DNA from: Cymbidium sinense
Taxonomy: Eukaryota; Streptophyta; Magnoliopsida; Asparagales; Orchidaceae
Reading direction: 5' to 3'
Assembly: GCA_021442155.1 (NCBI GenBank)
Contig: CM038222.1
Location: 17,329,908-17,393,907, forward strand
Length of the DNA: 64,000 nucleotides
Shown here piece by piece: positions 1-10,193 of the stretch. Below the pieces are notes generated by a model. It was not told the origin of the DNA and searched no databases. It saw nothing but the letters and a program-made list of their open reading frames with translations. How positions within the stretch are numbered: the first letter of the stretch is position 1; the number at the start of each line of letters is the position of its first letter. The translations under genes and the position numbers were made by a program.

Positions 1-33
1 GAAATGTTGAATCTGAATTTGTTCTCTATTAAA
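1..33 (+). pseudogene. 3'UTR tail of a GR-RBP pseudogene (copy 0, cut by window start)
   Basis: The first 28 bases match the end of the 3'UTR found again at 1596-1623, and are likewise followed by an A-run and CCCTAAA repeats. A further copy of the GR-RBP unit therefore lies just outside the window. Only this tail can be seen. Confidence 0.8.
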
Positions 34-1146
34 AAAAACCTTAAACCCTAAACTAAAACCTAAAACCTAAACCCTAAACCCTAAACCATAAACCCTAAAC
101 CCTAAACACTAAACCCCAAACCCTAAACCCTAAATCATAAACTAACCCTAAATAGTTAAAAACCTAAACCTAAACTAAATAAAACCTAAAAATAAAATAA
201 ATAAAAAAACCTAAAGTAAAATAAAATAAAATAAATAAAATAAAATAAAAACATAAACTAAAACCTAAACCTAAACCTAAACCTTAACCTAAACATAAAA
301 AGAAAATAAAATATAAAATAAAACAAAACTAAAATAAAATAAATAAAAACCTAAATTAAACTAAAAAAATAAAAACATAAATAAAATAAAAATTAAACCT
401 CAAATAAAAATAAAACTAAGATAAAATAAAATAAAAACTAAATAAAAACCTAAACCTAAAAAATAAACATAAAAATAAATAAAAAATAAAGCTTAAACCC
501 TAAAAAAACCTAAACCTAAAATGAAAATAAAATAAAATAAACCAAAACCTGAACTAAAATAATCTAAGCTAAAATAAATAAAACCTAAATCTAAAATAAA
601 TTAAACCTAAACCTAATCTAAATAAAATAAAATAAAATAAACTAAAAATAAATGTAAACCTAAACTAAAAAATAAAACCTAAAAAACAAACATAAAATAA
701 AAACTTGAAACCTTAACCTAGAAAAATAAAATAAAATCCCAAACCAAAAACTAAAAATAAAAAATAAAACGTAAACCTAAAAAATAAAATAAAAATAAAA
801 CTAAACTAAAAAATAAACCTAAACCTAAACCTAAATAATAAATAAAAATAAAAAAGCTAAACTAAAATAAATAAACCTAAACCCTAAACCGTAAATCCTA
901 AACCCTAAACCCTAAATCCTAAAACCTAAACCCTAAACCTTAAACCCTAAAACTAACCCTAAACCCCAAACCCTAAACCCTAAACCCTAAACCCTAAAAC
1001 CATAAACACTAAACACTAAACTCTAAACCCTAAAGCCCTAGACATTAAACCAAAAACCCTAAAACCTACATGCCTAAACCTTAAACCCCAAACTCTAAAC
1101 CCTAAACTCTAAACCCTAAACTAACCCTAAACTAACCCTAAACCCT
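34..1146. repeat. Telomere-like degenerate array, block 1
   Basis: Canonical CCCTAAA runs at both edges (about 60-150 and 870-1145) flank a middle made of CCTAAA, CTAAA and AAATAAAATA variants. The + strand is almost free of G. No gene is visible. A transition near 148-200 (AAAAACCTAAACCTAAACTAAATAAAACC in two overlapping parts) recurs in most later blocks, so the array has a higher-order order and is not random decay. Confidence 0.95.
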
Positions 1147-1149
1147 AAG

Positions 1150-1634
1150 AATGGGTTGAACCTTGACTACAGAAACATCACCATCAACTTGGCTTAGCCT
1201 AGATCTAGTGGTGGAAGCCAAGACGGAGGTGGCAATTATCATAGTGGTGGTGGGGGATCTAGAGGTTCTAGTGGATATGGAGGTGGTGGTCAGAGCATTA
1301 GTGGTTGTGGAGGTGGGAGGAGTGATGAACGTTACATCCGTGGTTGTGGCGGAGGGAGAAATCAAGGAAATGATTGAGAATCTCACTACTCGATAGGCAG
1401 GGCTGGTCTAGATGGGAGCTGGAGAAACTAAAGAACAGTCGATCTAATATGCTGCTTATGGAAGTGTCTCTATAGTATAGATGGTTGTACTTATCTATAG
1501 TTTTTGATTTGCTCTATTGGTGCTTATTTTTTATCTATGTCATTGCTTGTGTCTTAAAAAACTTAGGGTATTACTTGGTTGACGAAATCGAAATAAGAAA
1601 TGTTGAATCTGAATTTGTTCTCTATTAAATAAAA
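1150..1634 (+). pseudogene. GR-RBP 3'-end pseudogene, copy 1
   Basis: This is the 3' end of a plant glycine-rich RNA-binding protein gene. In the frame starting at 1150 it reads NGLNLDYRNITINLA, resembling the last beta strand of the RRM of GR-RBPs (typical form LDGR-ITVNEAQSR). A glycine-rich tail with GYGGGG and GGGR blocks follows, and it ends GSWRN-stop at 1429-1431. The frame of 94 codons including the stop is unshifted, but in-frame stops lie at 1195-1197 and 1375-1377. There is no start codon, RNP1 or RNP2, so the RRM is missing. About 200 bases of conserved 3'UTR run to 1634. The 5' edge abuts CCCTAAA directly at 1147-1150, as in the other copies. Not functional. Confidence 0.85.
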
Positions 1635-1997
1635 CCTTAAACCCTAAACCCTAAACTAAAACTTAAACCCTAAACCTAAAATCTAAAACCTAAACCATAA
1701 ACCCTAAACCCTAAACCCTAAACCCTAAACCCTAAACTCTAAAAATCCTAAACCCTAAATCCTAAACCCTAAACCCTAAACCATAAACCCTAAAACCTAA
1801 AACCCTAAACCCTAAACCCTAAACACTAAAACCATAAAATCATAAAACCTAAAACCTATAACCCTGAAATGTAAACCCCAAAATGCAAACACTAAACCTT
1901 AAACCCTAAGCTAACTCTAAACCTTAAACCATAAACTAACTCTAAACCCTAAACCCTAAACTAACCATAAACCATAACCCTAAATCCTAAACCCTAG
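1635..1997. repeat. Telomere-like array, block 2 (mostly canonical CCCTAAA)
   Basis: This short block is richer in exact CCCTAAA than block 1. It links the GR-RBP 3'UTR to a conserved single-copy-like linker. The same order recurs at 23011-23334 and 61462-61767. Confidence 0.95.
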
Positions 1998-2138
1998 ACC
2001 TTGAATAAAGATGTCATTAGGATTAGATCTAAAGAATGACCTAATCATAACATAGTTATGGTAGCTAAAGGAAATGTCTTCAAGACACTTTCCCTTTACT
2101 ATTAGAGATTTGAATACCCTAAACCCTTACCCTAAATC
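1998..2138. repeat. Conserved linker of the GR-RBP/AT-array unit, copy 1
   Basis: About 140 bases starting ACCTTGAATAAAGATG, with AGAATGACCTAATC, recur at 23335-23474 and 61768-61911. In each case the linker lies between a CCCTAAA run and the AT-rich array. No coding potential was seen. Its value is as a marker of the duplicated unit. Confidence 0.85.
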
Positions 2139-3590
2139 ATATTATAATACCATATATTATAGTATAATGTAGCATCATTTATTTGAGCATGTAGTGATGT
2201 ATTTTTGGATGTTATATAATGTTTTAAACTATATTATTGTATTATGCCCTATAGTCTATATTAATATAAATCATAAAAATATTTATTTAATAAATCAGAT
2301 GATGAAATTTGTTAAATTTGAAGTGTGAATTAGGTTGTACTACCAAAGGTGTGATATGCCACTTGTAGCATAAAAAGTAAGATTTTATGTACAAAAGAAA
2401 TATTATATTTTGTAGCATATTATAACATCATATATCATAATATATTGTTCTGCACATTTTAAATTCTTTTAGAATTTTACAATCAAGCAAAAGCTTATAG
2501 CATTATTATAAAAATTTTGATTTAGACTTTAAAATGGTGGAATTTGGCCAAATTCATAATAGGTAGAGCATGGCATCATAATATATTGTTTCCATTTAAA
2601 ATATGTAAGTGATACAACTAAAATATATAGTTATTTATTATTTAGACTAATTTTATGATTTTTTATCTTAAGAAATCCCTTGTGATATGTTGTAATATAA
2701 TATAATATAATATGCTATAGTGTATCATAATATAGGATAACATAACATAGTGTAGCATCATGCATTATAACATACTATTATGTATTACTACTTATTATTT
2801 AGCATATTTTTGTTTGTTATAGTATGATGTAGTAGAGTTTGTACTGGTATAATTCATAAAAATACTAATGTATAGTCTAAGATGATGGATTTGGCCAAAT
2901 TTAAGGTAAGCTTTAGGTAACATCATTGGGGGTGTGCTATGGTGTGTCATTTTAGCAAAAGAATGGAATTTTGCATCCAAAATAAATGTTCATTTTTCAA
3001 CCAAAATTTATAATTTTTTTGCTTAAAGTAATTCATTTTACGGTGTAATGTAAGATAATATATTATATGAAAGCATATTAAAATATAAAGTTCATAACAA
3101 TAAAACTTCACATATATCTGAATGTGGTGGTGTGTTACTAAATGTTATTGTACACTTTAGTATGTTTTACTTTTGTTATAATCGATTGGGACAAAACTCA
3201 CAAAAATTTTAATTTGAAGTTTGAGATGCAAGAATTTGGCCAAATTCATAGCACACACCAAGAAGAAACACCAAAATTATGCTATTTTATACCATTTTGA
3301 ATAGAAAAAATAATAATTTTACATCCAAAATGAATCTTATTCATATTTTGAGAAAAGTTTTTATTTGTTCCATTTAAGTGATTCTAATGAGGTGTAATGT
3401 TAGACAATATATTATATAATAGCAAATTATAATATAACATCATATATTATAATATAATATAGTGTGTTAATTCACACTATAATATGTTTAGCATGATATT
3501 GTATAGTTAGTTTGAGCTTGCAACATTGCAAATCATAAAATGTTGATTACAATGTTAAAATGATGTAATTTGAAGGAATACATTGTTAGG
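2139..3590. repeat. AT-rich degenerate tandem array, copy 1
   Basis: Roughly 300-350-base units recur. Each carries a version of GAATTTGGCCAAATTCAT (near 2540, 2887, 3233; weaker near 2300 and 3560), then TATATTATAATATA tracts and a segment about wide-spaced ATTTTACATCCAAAATAAATG. No open frame of note is present. The array matches 23475-25016 almost end to end. It could be an old satellite or part of the retroelement's long terminal region. Confidence 0.7.
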
Positions 3591-4209
3591 CTTTCGGTTG
3601 AAGTATTAAAGGTGTGCATAAGAGAAGAAATAAGATTTGATGAGATTTCCATGTCAAGGGCATGGAGAGAGATCTGCTAGGGGATCACACATGCATTGGA
3701 CATGACATGTGAGGGGTCTATGTTGAGAACATAGAAGAAAAAAAATCTATTGGAGATAAGATTTGAATTTGATTTGATTATATGATTTATGGAAAGAAGA
3801 TCCGCTGGGGATAAAAATCTATAATCCACTAGGGATTAAGATCAAATTGACTTTAATTTGTTTTGTTTTAATTGATGTGGAGGCATATCTACTAGATATA
3901 TGGGCTCAAGTTTGCTCGGGATTGGGTTTATGAACCATCCACTAGGGAAGCAAGTTTGGGCTATCCGCTAGGGAATAAGATTTGAGTTTGATTTTATAGA
4001 TGTCTGTGTGGATGTATCCACTAAGGATAAGAGTTTTATTGGATTTATTTTATTTAAACTCTACTGGGATAGTTGGTTTAATTTGGCTCCACTAGAGCGG
4101 TTGGTTTTGAATTTGATTTATTTGCTTAACTCGTATATATATGATTCGGGGCTCCACTTAGGAGAAGGGTGTGATTTAACTAGACTGGAGAAAATCAAAT
4201 TAGGTTCAA
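3591..4209. repeat. Segment with repeated TCCACTAGGGA motifs, copy A
   Basis: Short variants of TCCACTAGGGATAAGA followed by TTTGAATTTGATTT recur five or more times. The segment is shared with 25017-25630, and its right end is shared with copy C from about 48557. I see no gene. A 68-residue open frame at 4008-4214 is not kept in the other copy. Confidence 0.7.
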
Positions 4210-6130
4210 TTTAATACGAGTTAATGTATGGACCCAATCAATGTGCAGTGGACCCACTGAGAAGATAAATCAGCCTTGACCTACCTCAGGTTTACAAATC
4301 TAAAAGGATAGTTTATCAGCTGCGGGGTAGAGCCAGCCAACCTAAGTGGTTTCCTTTCAGTGAGCAACGACTATGCTAGGAAGAAGGCGTAGCATACTTA
4401 CATCTTCCAAATTGAGGAATAATCACTACGGTGACCTGTTGGATGCACAACGAATTGATCCTAACCTAGGGAGACTACCGAGTGAATGTCGTTTGGGACT
4501 TATGTCAACTCAAAAGTAGTCAAGATTAGTTTTATCTTAATTTCATGTGATTTAATATGGTTTATTTGGTATAGTTTGATTTCAAATTGAGGGAATATCC
4601 ATTGGGAATGTGAGCTCAGTCAAATTTGAAATATTTAACTTATGGACCTTATCGGTGTGTGATGGACCCATGGAGAAGGGGCTATATCAGACTTGTTTTA
4701 TCTCAGATTTACAAATGGAAAGAGATAGTCTACTTGCCATGGGGTAGAGCTAGCCAACCTAAGGGGTTGCCTTTTAGTATGTAATGACTGTGCAAGGAAG
4801 AAGGTATAGCAGACTTATATCTTTTAAAGCAGGGAACAACTACTGGGGTGACCTATTGGTAGCACAATAAATTGAACCAAACTTATGGGTGAGTGCTGAG
4901 TGAATATTATTGGGGACTTATATCAACTCAGGAGTAGTTAGGAGATTCCTAGAGGGAGTTTTAATGACACTGCCCTAAAGATAGGATACCTTCTTGGGAA
5001 AAGGTACCACTAGGGGTGTGCTCCTAATCCACAAGTGAATAAATATTTTGTTTATATATTTGTGTGGACCCTTTTGGTGTGCAAGAGACCACACTAAGAA
5101 GTGGCTATATCAATCTTGATCTTTCACAGATTTAATGGACCAAGGGAGAATCTACATATCCATAGGAAAGTTTCTCCAACCACATGGGTGGTTACTAGGA
5201 GAGGGGAATTGTCCAATCTGATAGTAACCCGGGTAGTGTCTAAATGGGGTCACAAAGGAGATGATCCAAATATGGTTCCCATAAAGGAGGTGCTACTTGA
5301 GGCATTATATTGAGCCCATAAAAGAAATCCTATAGGTGTACGGTGGCCAACTCAAGGAGAAAACATAAAAAACTTACATCTGCCATGACTAGTGTATCCT
5401 AAGGTGCGAGAACCAACCAACCTAAGGTGTATCCTTCAACATGAGTGGTGTATCCATCAGCATAGTGAGAACTAACCAACCTAAGGTGCTCGTCGATATG
5501 CAATGATCAACTTGGAAAGAAATCATGTAGGCTTACAACTTTTCAAGTGAAATTGATCATCAGGATAGTTTATCGTCAGTGGAATAATTGCTATCTGACC
5601 TAGAGAGACTACTAAGCAGGGATCCCCGAGCAAGGATTGCACCCAGACTTGAAGCAGTCAGGAGGGAAGGAGACACTAGGGGACTTATCCTAAACCTCAA
5701 ATATACTCAACCCAGTCAATTACAAATGTTAATCTAAGAAGAAAGTGTAGCAGACTCACATCCTCTTAAACGAAGCCAACCTGGGGTAGCTTACTAGCCA
5801 TGCAGTAAGGACTACTAAATTAACAAGGACCTCATTAGTGTGTAGGGGCTTAGTAAGGTAGGAAAGTGTAGCAGACTTACATCCTCCAAAGCAAGAAGAC
5901 CACTCAGATGACACACTAGTAGGGTAGCACATCAGCCCAACCTAGAGTAGCTACTAAGTGAGTGCCACTTGGGACGTTATCTCAACTCAAAGTAGACCAA
6001 AATTAAATATATGAGTTTATTTTATTTATTTATGTGCAATTTGTATTTGTATTGTGTCAATGAAGGATAGGATTCAACTCAAGTTTCTTACACATACCCT
6101 AAACATGTAGTGGAAGATTCCAAATTAGAA
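4210..6130. repeat. Ladder of degenerate tandem repeats beside pol copy A (probable retroelement 3' untranslated region)
   Basis: At least five degenerate units are visible. Each carries a version of AGCAGACTTACATCTTCC, GGTGACCTA, a GACTACTGAGTGAATG-like box and GGGACTTATCTCAACTCA. The first two full units start near 4213 and 4632. The ladder sits just past the integrase end of minus-strand pol copy A, the place where plant Tat/Ogre elements are known to carry variable tandem repeats. It recurs at 25631-27500 and 48610-50410. I cannot define LTR edges because each unit holds only one copy. Confidence 0.75.
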
Positions 6131-6151
6131 CACTTTCAACATAGAAGAGAT

Positions 6152-7290
6152 TCAATTCAAAATGGAATTTTCATTGATGATAATTATTTTCAAACATGAT
6201 TTATAATATTTGTTTAAGTATTTCCTATTGATTGGAAGCATTGGGCATTCTCCTTTATGATTAATAAGCTGATAAGATCCTCCTTGGTAGGCCTTCTCTA
6301 TGGCAAAAGTGCCTTCCCAAGTGGGTTCAAACTTGCCTCCCATCTTATGACCGGCAACAATCGGTCTCCTTAGAACTAAAATAAGCTCTCCTACTTGAAA
6401 TTCTCTAGAACAAACCAACTTGTTATGAGCTTGAATCATTATATCTTTGTACAACTCGAGGTTTTGGAATGCCCACATGCATCTCCCTCCAAACCATCAA
6501 GCTTTTCAAACCACAACGTGGCAATCTGCTCTATTGTGATCTTGCTACCCATAGCTATCCTTAGTGATGGGAGTTGGACTTCTAATGGTAGAATGGCTTT
6601 GGACCCATACACTAAAGATAAAAGGAGTATATTGAGGTAGAGTTCTATATATGGTGCGGTAGGCCCACAAGGCTTCAACTAAATGCTCATGCCACTATTG
6701 CTTATTGATGTCGAGTGTCTTCTTTAGTATTTGGATGAGAGTTTTGTTAAAGGCTTCTATTAAGTCATTTGCCCTCGGGTAGTTGATTGTAGAATATCAC
6801 CAATGTATGTTGTGTTTCTGGGCAAAGTTATTAATTTCGGTGTTTGAATGTACTACAATTATTAGATATAATTCATCAAGGCACTCTGAACCTTTATACA
6901 ATATGGTTCCTAAAAAATAGGAGCACATGCTGAGCTGTGACCTCTCTGAGTGGAATCATCTTCACCCATTTAGAAAAGTAGTCAATAGCATGCAAGATGA
7001 ACCGATGACTCTTGGAATAAACAGGATCAATCAGACCCACTATGTTGGTACCCCCATCACTCGAATGGCCATGAGGACAATGTAAGATGTAGAATGTTGG
7101 GTGGTTGGTGTAGGACCACACCATATATTTGACATTGGTGGCATCGCCTATCCATATTCATGCAATCTTTGATCATCGACAGCTAATAGAATTCTAGTCT
7201 TTTGATCATGGTTTTCATCTTTGGATCGGATTGATTGGCTCCACATAATCGTGCTTGTCTAAACAATGTAATCACATATGATTGAAAGAC
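6152..7290 (-). pseudogene. Tat-lineage Ty3/gypsy integrase remnant, copy A
   Basis: Minus-strand fragments of a retrotransposon integrase, which would insert element cDNA into the chromosome. Read from high to low coordinate, the zinc-binding region end (CGANQSDPKM near 7235-7265) comes first. The core start with AIDYFSKWVKMIPL (in 6894-7124) follows, then VYGSKAILPLEVQLPSLR (in 6439-6678). The C-terminal part has GKFEPTWEGTFAIEKAYQGG (in 6152-6478). The pieces fall in different frames with stops between them, so the gene is dead. The aspartic domain order RT, RNase H, second RNase H, integrase fits Ty3/gypsy. Confidence 0.85.
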
Positions 7291-7489
7291 CATTGGTATA
7301 AGACACCATCCACAATAGCATATGAAAGTGCTCTATGCTTCATTTGATGGGCTTGAGACTTCTCTTGATGTATTTTACCTTTATTTAGGTAATCCATGAA
7401 TGGTTGTCTCCAATCTAACTCTTCATCCTTCATGGTAATGGAAACCACCCCTTCAAGAGACTACTTTTTTATGAGTTCAATATTAATAA

Positions 7490-7925
7490 GAGATAATACT
7501 TATCTATTTTGGACCTGTATTGATGTGGACTCATCCTTCGAACATGCCAACTCCTTGGCAAGCTTAAATAAAGGAAATGTTACAGCATTCTCTCCACAAG
7601 GAATCACTGTGTACTTGTGGTAGTGATGGAGCTTGGGCTTTATAACCTTGTAGGACCCAGCAATTTGGTTGATAATTAATTGAGAATCCCCAAAGAAGTT
7701 GATGTTCTGAAAGCTTAGAGTAATGGAAAACTCTAGACCCGCAATCGGGGCCTCATATTCAGCTTTGTTGTTCGTGCAAAGATTAAACAGATGATATGAG
7801 AATCTCATCACATCGCGATCTAGAGTTATGAAAACCATTCCTACCCCTACCTTTCCTGGAATAGTAGATTGTGGTTCTTCTCCTCTTTGAGAGGAAGCCA
7901 CACCATTAAAGTACATCTCCTAGCA
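7490..7925 (-). pseudogene. Second (archaeal-like) RNase H remnant of the Tat element, copy A
   Basis: A 138-residue minus-strand open stretch (7500-7916) carries MYFNGVAS, NNKAEYEA and FFGDSQLIINQIAGSYKV. These match the extra RNase H that Tat-lineage elements carry between the RT-linked RNase H and integrase, which is thought to help remove RNA from the hybrid. The first acidic residue is changed (FNG where FDG is usual), while the E of AEYEA and the D of GDSQ remain. The 3' part is frameshifted. This domain is the main reason for the Tat assignment. Confidence 0.85.
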
Positions 7926-7929
7926 ATGA

Positions 7930-8840
7930 ATGCTATTATCCCCTAAGTTAATGATTTTTTCATCGGGGAGATCATCACTAAGTGGAGAGTCAGCAAGAAG
8001 TGGGTGTGCTACTAAGAAATCTGCTAGCACTTTTCCTTTCATGACACGGAGGGGTACAAAGGTAATGTCAAACTATGAGAGGATCATGAACCATCGTGCC
8101 AACCGTCTGTATAGCATCGACTGTGTCATGAGATACTGTAGTGGATTGATCCTAGAGATTAAGCTCACCTTATGAGGAAGCATGTAGTGATGTAGCTTTT
8201 GGGATGCAAATATTAAAGTTAGGCAATGCTTCTCAATGGGTGAATATAATCTCAGTAGGTATTAGATGATGGCTGAGGTAACAGAGTGTGTTTTCCTTCC
8301 CTTCATCGTTGGCTTGGACCAACAAAGAACCAAGGGAGTTGTCTAACCCATTAGTGCAATGTATGAGCGGCTTGCCCGGGATAGGGGATGCTAGAATTGA
8401 CAGCATCATTATGTATTACTTGATGTCTTTGAAGGCATGCTCACACTTGTTATCCCACTTGAACTTGGCATCCTTTTTGGCAAGTGGTGAGAATGGCTGA
8501 CATCTTCCTGATTGATTAGATATAAAGCATTTTGGATACGCCAACCACCCTTGGAATGATCTGAGTTGAGTTAAACTTTTAGGGGTGGCATTTCTAATAT
8601 CGACTTGATCTTCTTTGAATCGATTTTGATTCCCTAGTGTCGGACAACAAAGCCAAGGAACTTCTCTGAAACTACTCCGAATGCACACTTCAAGGGATTT
8701 ATTTTGAGGTTAAATTGTCTATACTCTTCGAAAACTACTCTCAAGTCAAAGAGATGGTCTTCCTTTTCTCAATTTTTGACCACGAGATCATCAACATAGC
8801 ACTGACTTGATAATGGATGAGTTCGTCAAAGATTCGAGTC
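7930..8840 (-). pseudogene. Reverse transcriptase end and RT-linked RNase H remnant, copy A (truncated)
   Basis: The minus strand carries the RT connection region: SLTQLRSFQGWLAYPKCFIS and SGRCQPFSPLAKKDAKFKW, in 8416-8688. The RT active-site box YVDD is encoded at 8787-8798. RNase H sequence toward 7930 is degraded. The fragment stops abruptly at about 8838-8840, where the sequence turns into AAATAAAATAAAAACCTAAAC. Copies B and C continue into the rest of RT at this point, so the break is a truncation by telomere-like DNA and not the natural end. Confidence 0.85.
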
Positions 8841-9741
8841 GAAAATAAAATAAAAACCTAAACTAAAACCTAAGCCTAAACCTAAAAATATAATAAATTA
8901 AACTAATAAAAATAAACTAATATAAAATAAATAAAAACCTAAAATAAACTAAAAATAAAATAAACCAAAGATTAAAAAACCTAAATAAAATAAAAACAAA
9001 ACATAAAAGAAAAATAAAACAAACCTAAAATAAAATAAAATAAAAACTACACAAAAACTTAAACCTAAAAAAATAAACTTAAAAATAAAACCTAAAATAA
9101 AAATAAAATAAACAAAATAAAATAAACCTAAACTTAAACTTAAATAAACTAAACGAAAATAAATAAAACTTAAACTTAAACCTAAACTAAATAAAATAAA
9201 ATAAAAAATAAATCTAAACCTAAACTAAAAAATAAAGCCTAAAAATAAACCTAAAATAAAAACCTAAAACCTAAACCAAAAATAAAATAAAATAAAGATG
9301 TAAATCTAAACCTAAAAAAAAAAATAAAACATAAACTTAAAAAATAAAATAAAAATAAAACTCAACTAAAAAATAAACCTAAACCTAAACATAAACCAAA
9401 AAATAAACTAAAATAAAAAACCTAAAGTAAAATAAAAAACCTAAAATAAATAAACTAAACTAAATAAAAATAAAAATTATAATAAACTAAAATAAATAAA
9501 AAATATGCTAATAAACCTAAACTTTCCAGTTTACTTAATTTTAAAAAAAAACCCTAAACCTTAAACCCTAAACCCTAATCCTTAACCCTAAACCCTAAGA
9601 ACATAAACCCTAAAACCCTAAATCGTAAATCATAAACCCTACATCTTAAACCCTAAACCCCAACCCTAAACCCTAAACCCCAAACCCTAAACCTTAACCA
9701 AATGTAGCTAAATAAATTAAAAAATAAATCTAAACCCTAAG
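8841..9741. repeat. Telomere-like degenerate array, block 3
   Basis: The block starts as AAATAAAATAAA/CCTAAA-rich sequence right at the broken RT gene. It passes the marker AGTTTACTTAATT at 9528-9540 and then becomes canonical CCCTAAA up to the GR-RBP junction at 9739. No gene is visible. Confidence 0.95.
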
Positions 9742-10193
9742 AATGGGCAGAACCTTGATCACAGGAACATCACCATCAACCAGGCTCAGTCTAGATCTAG
9801 CAGTGGAGGCGAAGGTGGAGGCAATGCTCATCGTAGTGTTGGATGGGGATCTAGAGGCGCTGGTGGATATGGAGGTGGTGGTCGGAGCACTGGTGGTTAT
9901 GGAGGTGGGAGGAGCAACGGAGGTTATAGTCATGCTAGATCAGGCTACTCGAGATGTCAGAGTGGTTCTGAAAGGAACTAGAGAAACTGAAGAATGACTG
10001 ATTCGATCTGCTGCTTATGGAATTGTGTCTTTACAATACAGAAGGTTATAGTTATCTAGGGTTTTTGATTTGCTCTATGCGTACTCATTTTTTATCTATG
10101 TCATCGCTTGTGTCTTAGAAAACTTGGTGCGTTACTTGGTTGATGAAATCGAAAAGAAGAAATATTGAATTTGAATTTGTTCTCCATTAAAAA
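9742..10193 (+). pseudogene. GR-RBP 3'-end fragment, copy 2 (frame still open)
   Basis: This is the best-kept copy of the glycine-rich RNA-binding protein end. The frame from 9742 reads NGQNLDHRNITINQAQSRSS, then GAGGYGGGGRSTGGYGGGR and on to a TAG at 9979-9981 with no earlier stop (79 codons). That TAG replaces the usual TGG of the terminal NWRN. The ancestral stop is at 9988-9990. Compared with copy 1, an in-frame deletion has shortened the region before the end. A start codon and most of the RRM are absent, so it is still a fragment and not a gene. The 3'UTR continues to about 10193. The other open frame here (valine-rich) is a shadow. Confidence 0.85.

Noticed and set aside
1..1146. A true chromosome end (functional telomere)
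   Set aside because: The repeats are degenerate, interrupted by gene and element fragments, and the window starts inside a GR-RBP 3'UTR. The uniform CCCTAAA orientation fits a left-arm subtelomere but does not prove it.
1163..1396. Valine-rich plus-strand open frames over each GR-RBP fragment, and the serine/threonine-rich minus-strand frames opposite them
   Set aside because: They are other-frame readings of the glycine codons (GGT/GGA). The frame starting at the AAT codon gives the RRM end and glycine-rich tail with the proper NWRN end.
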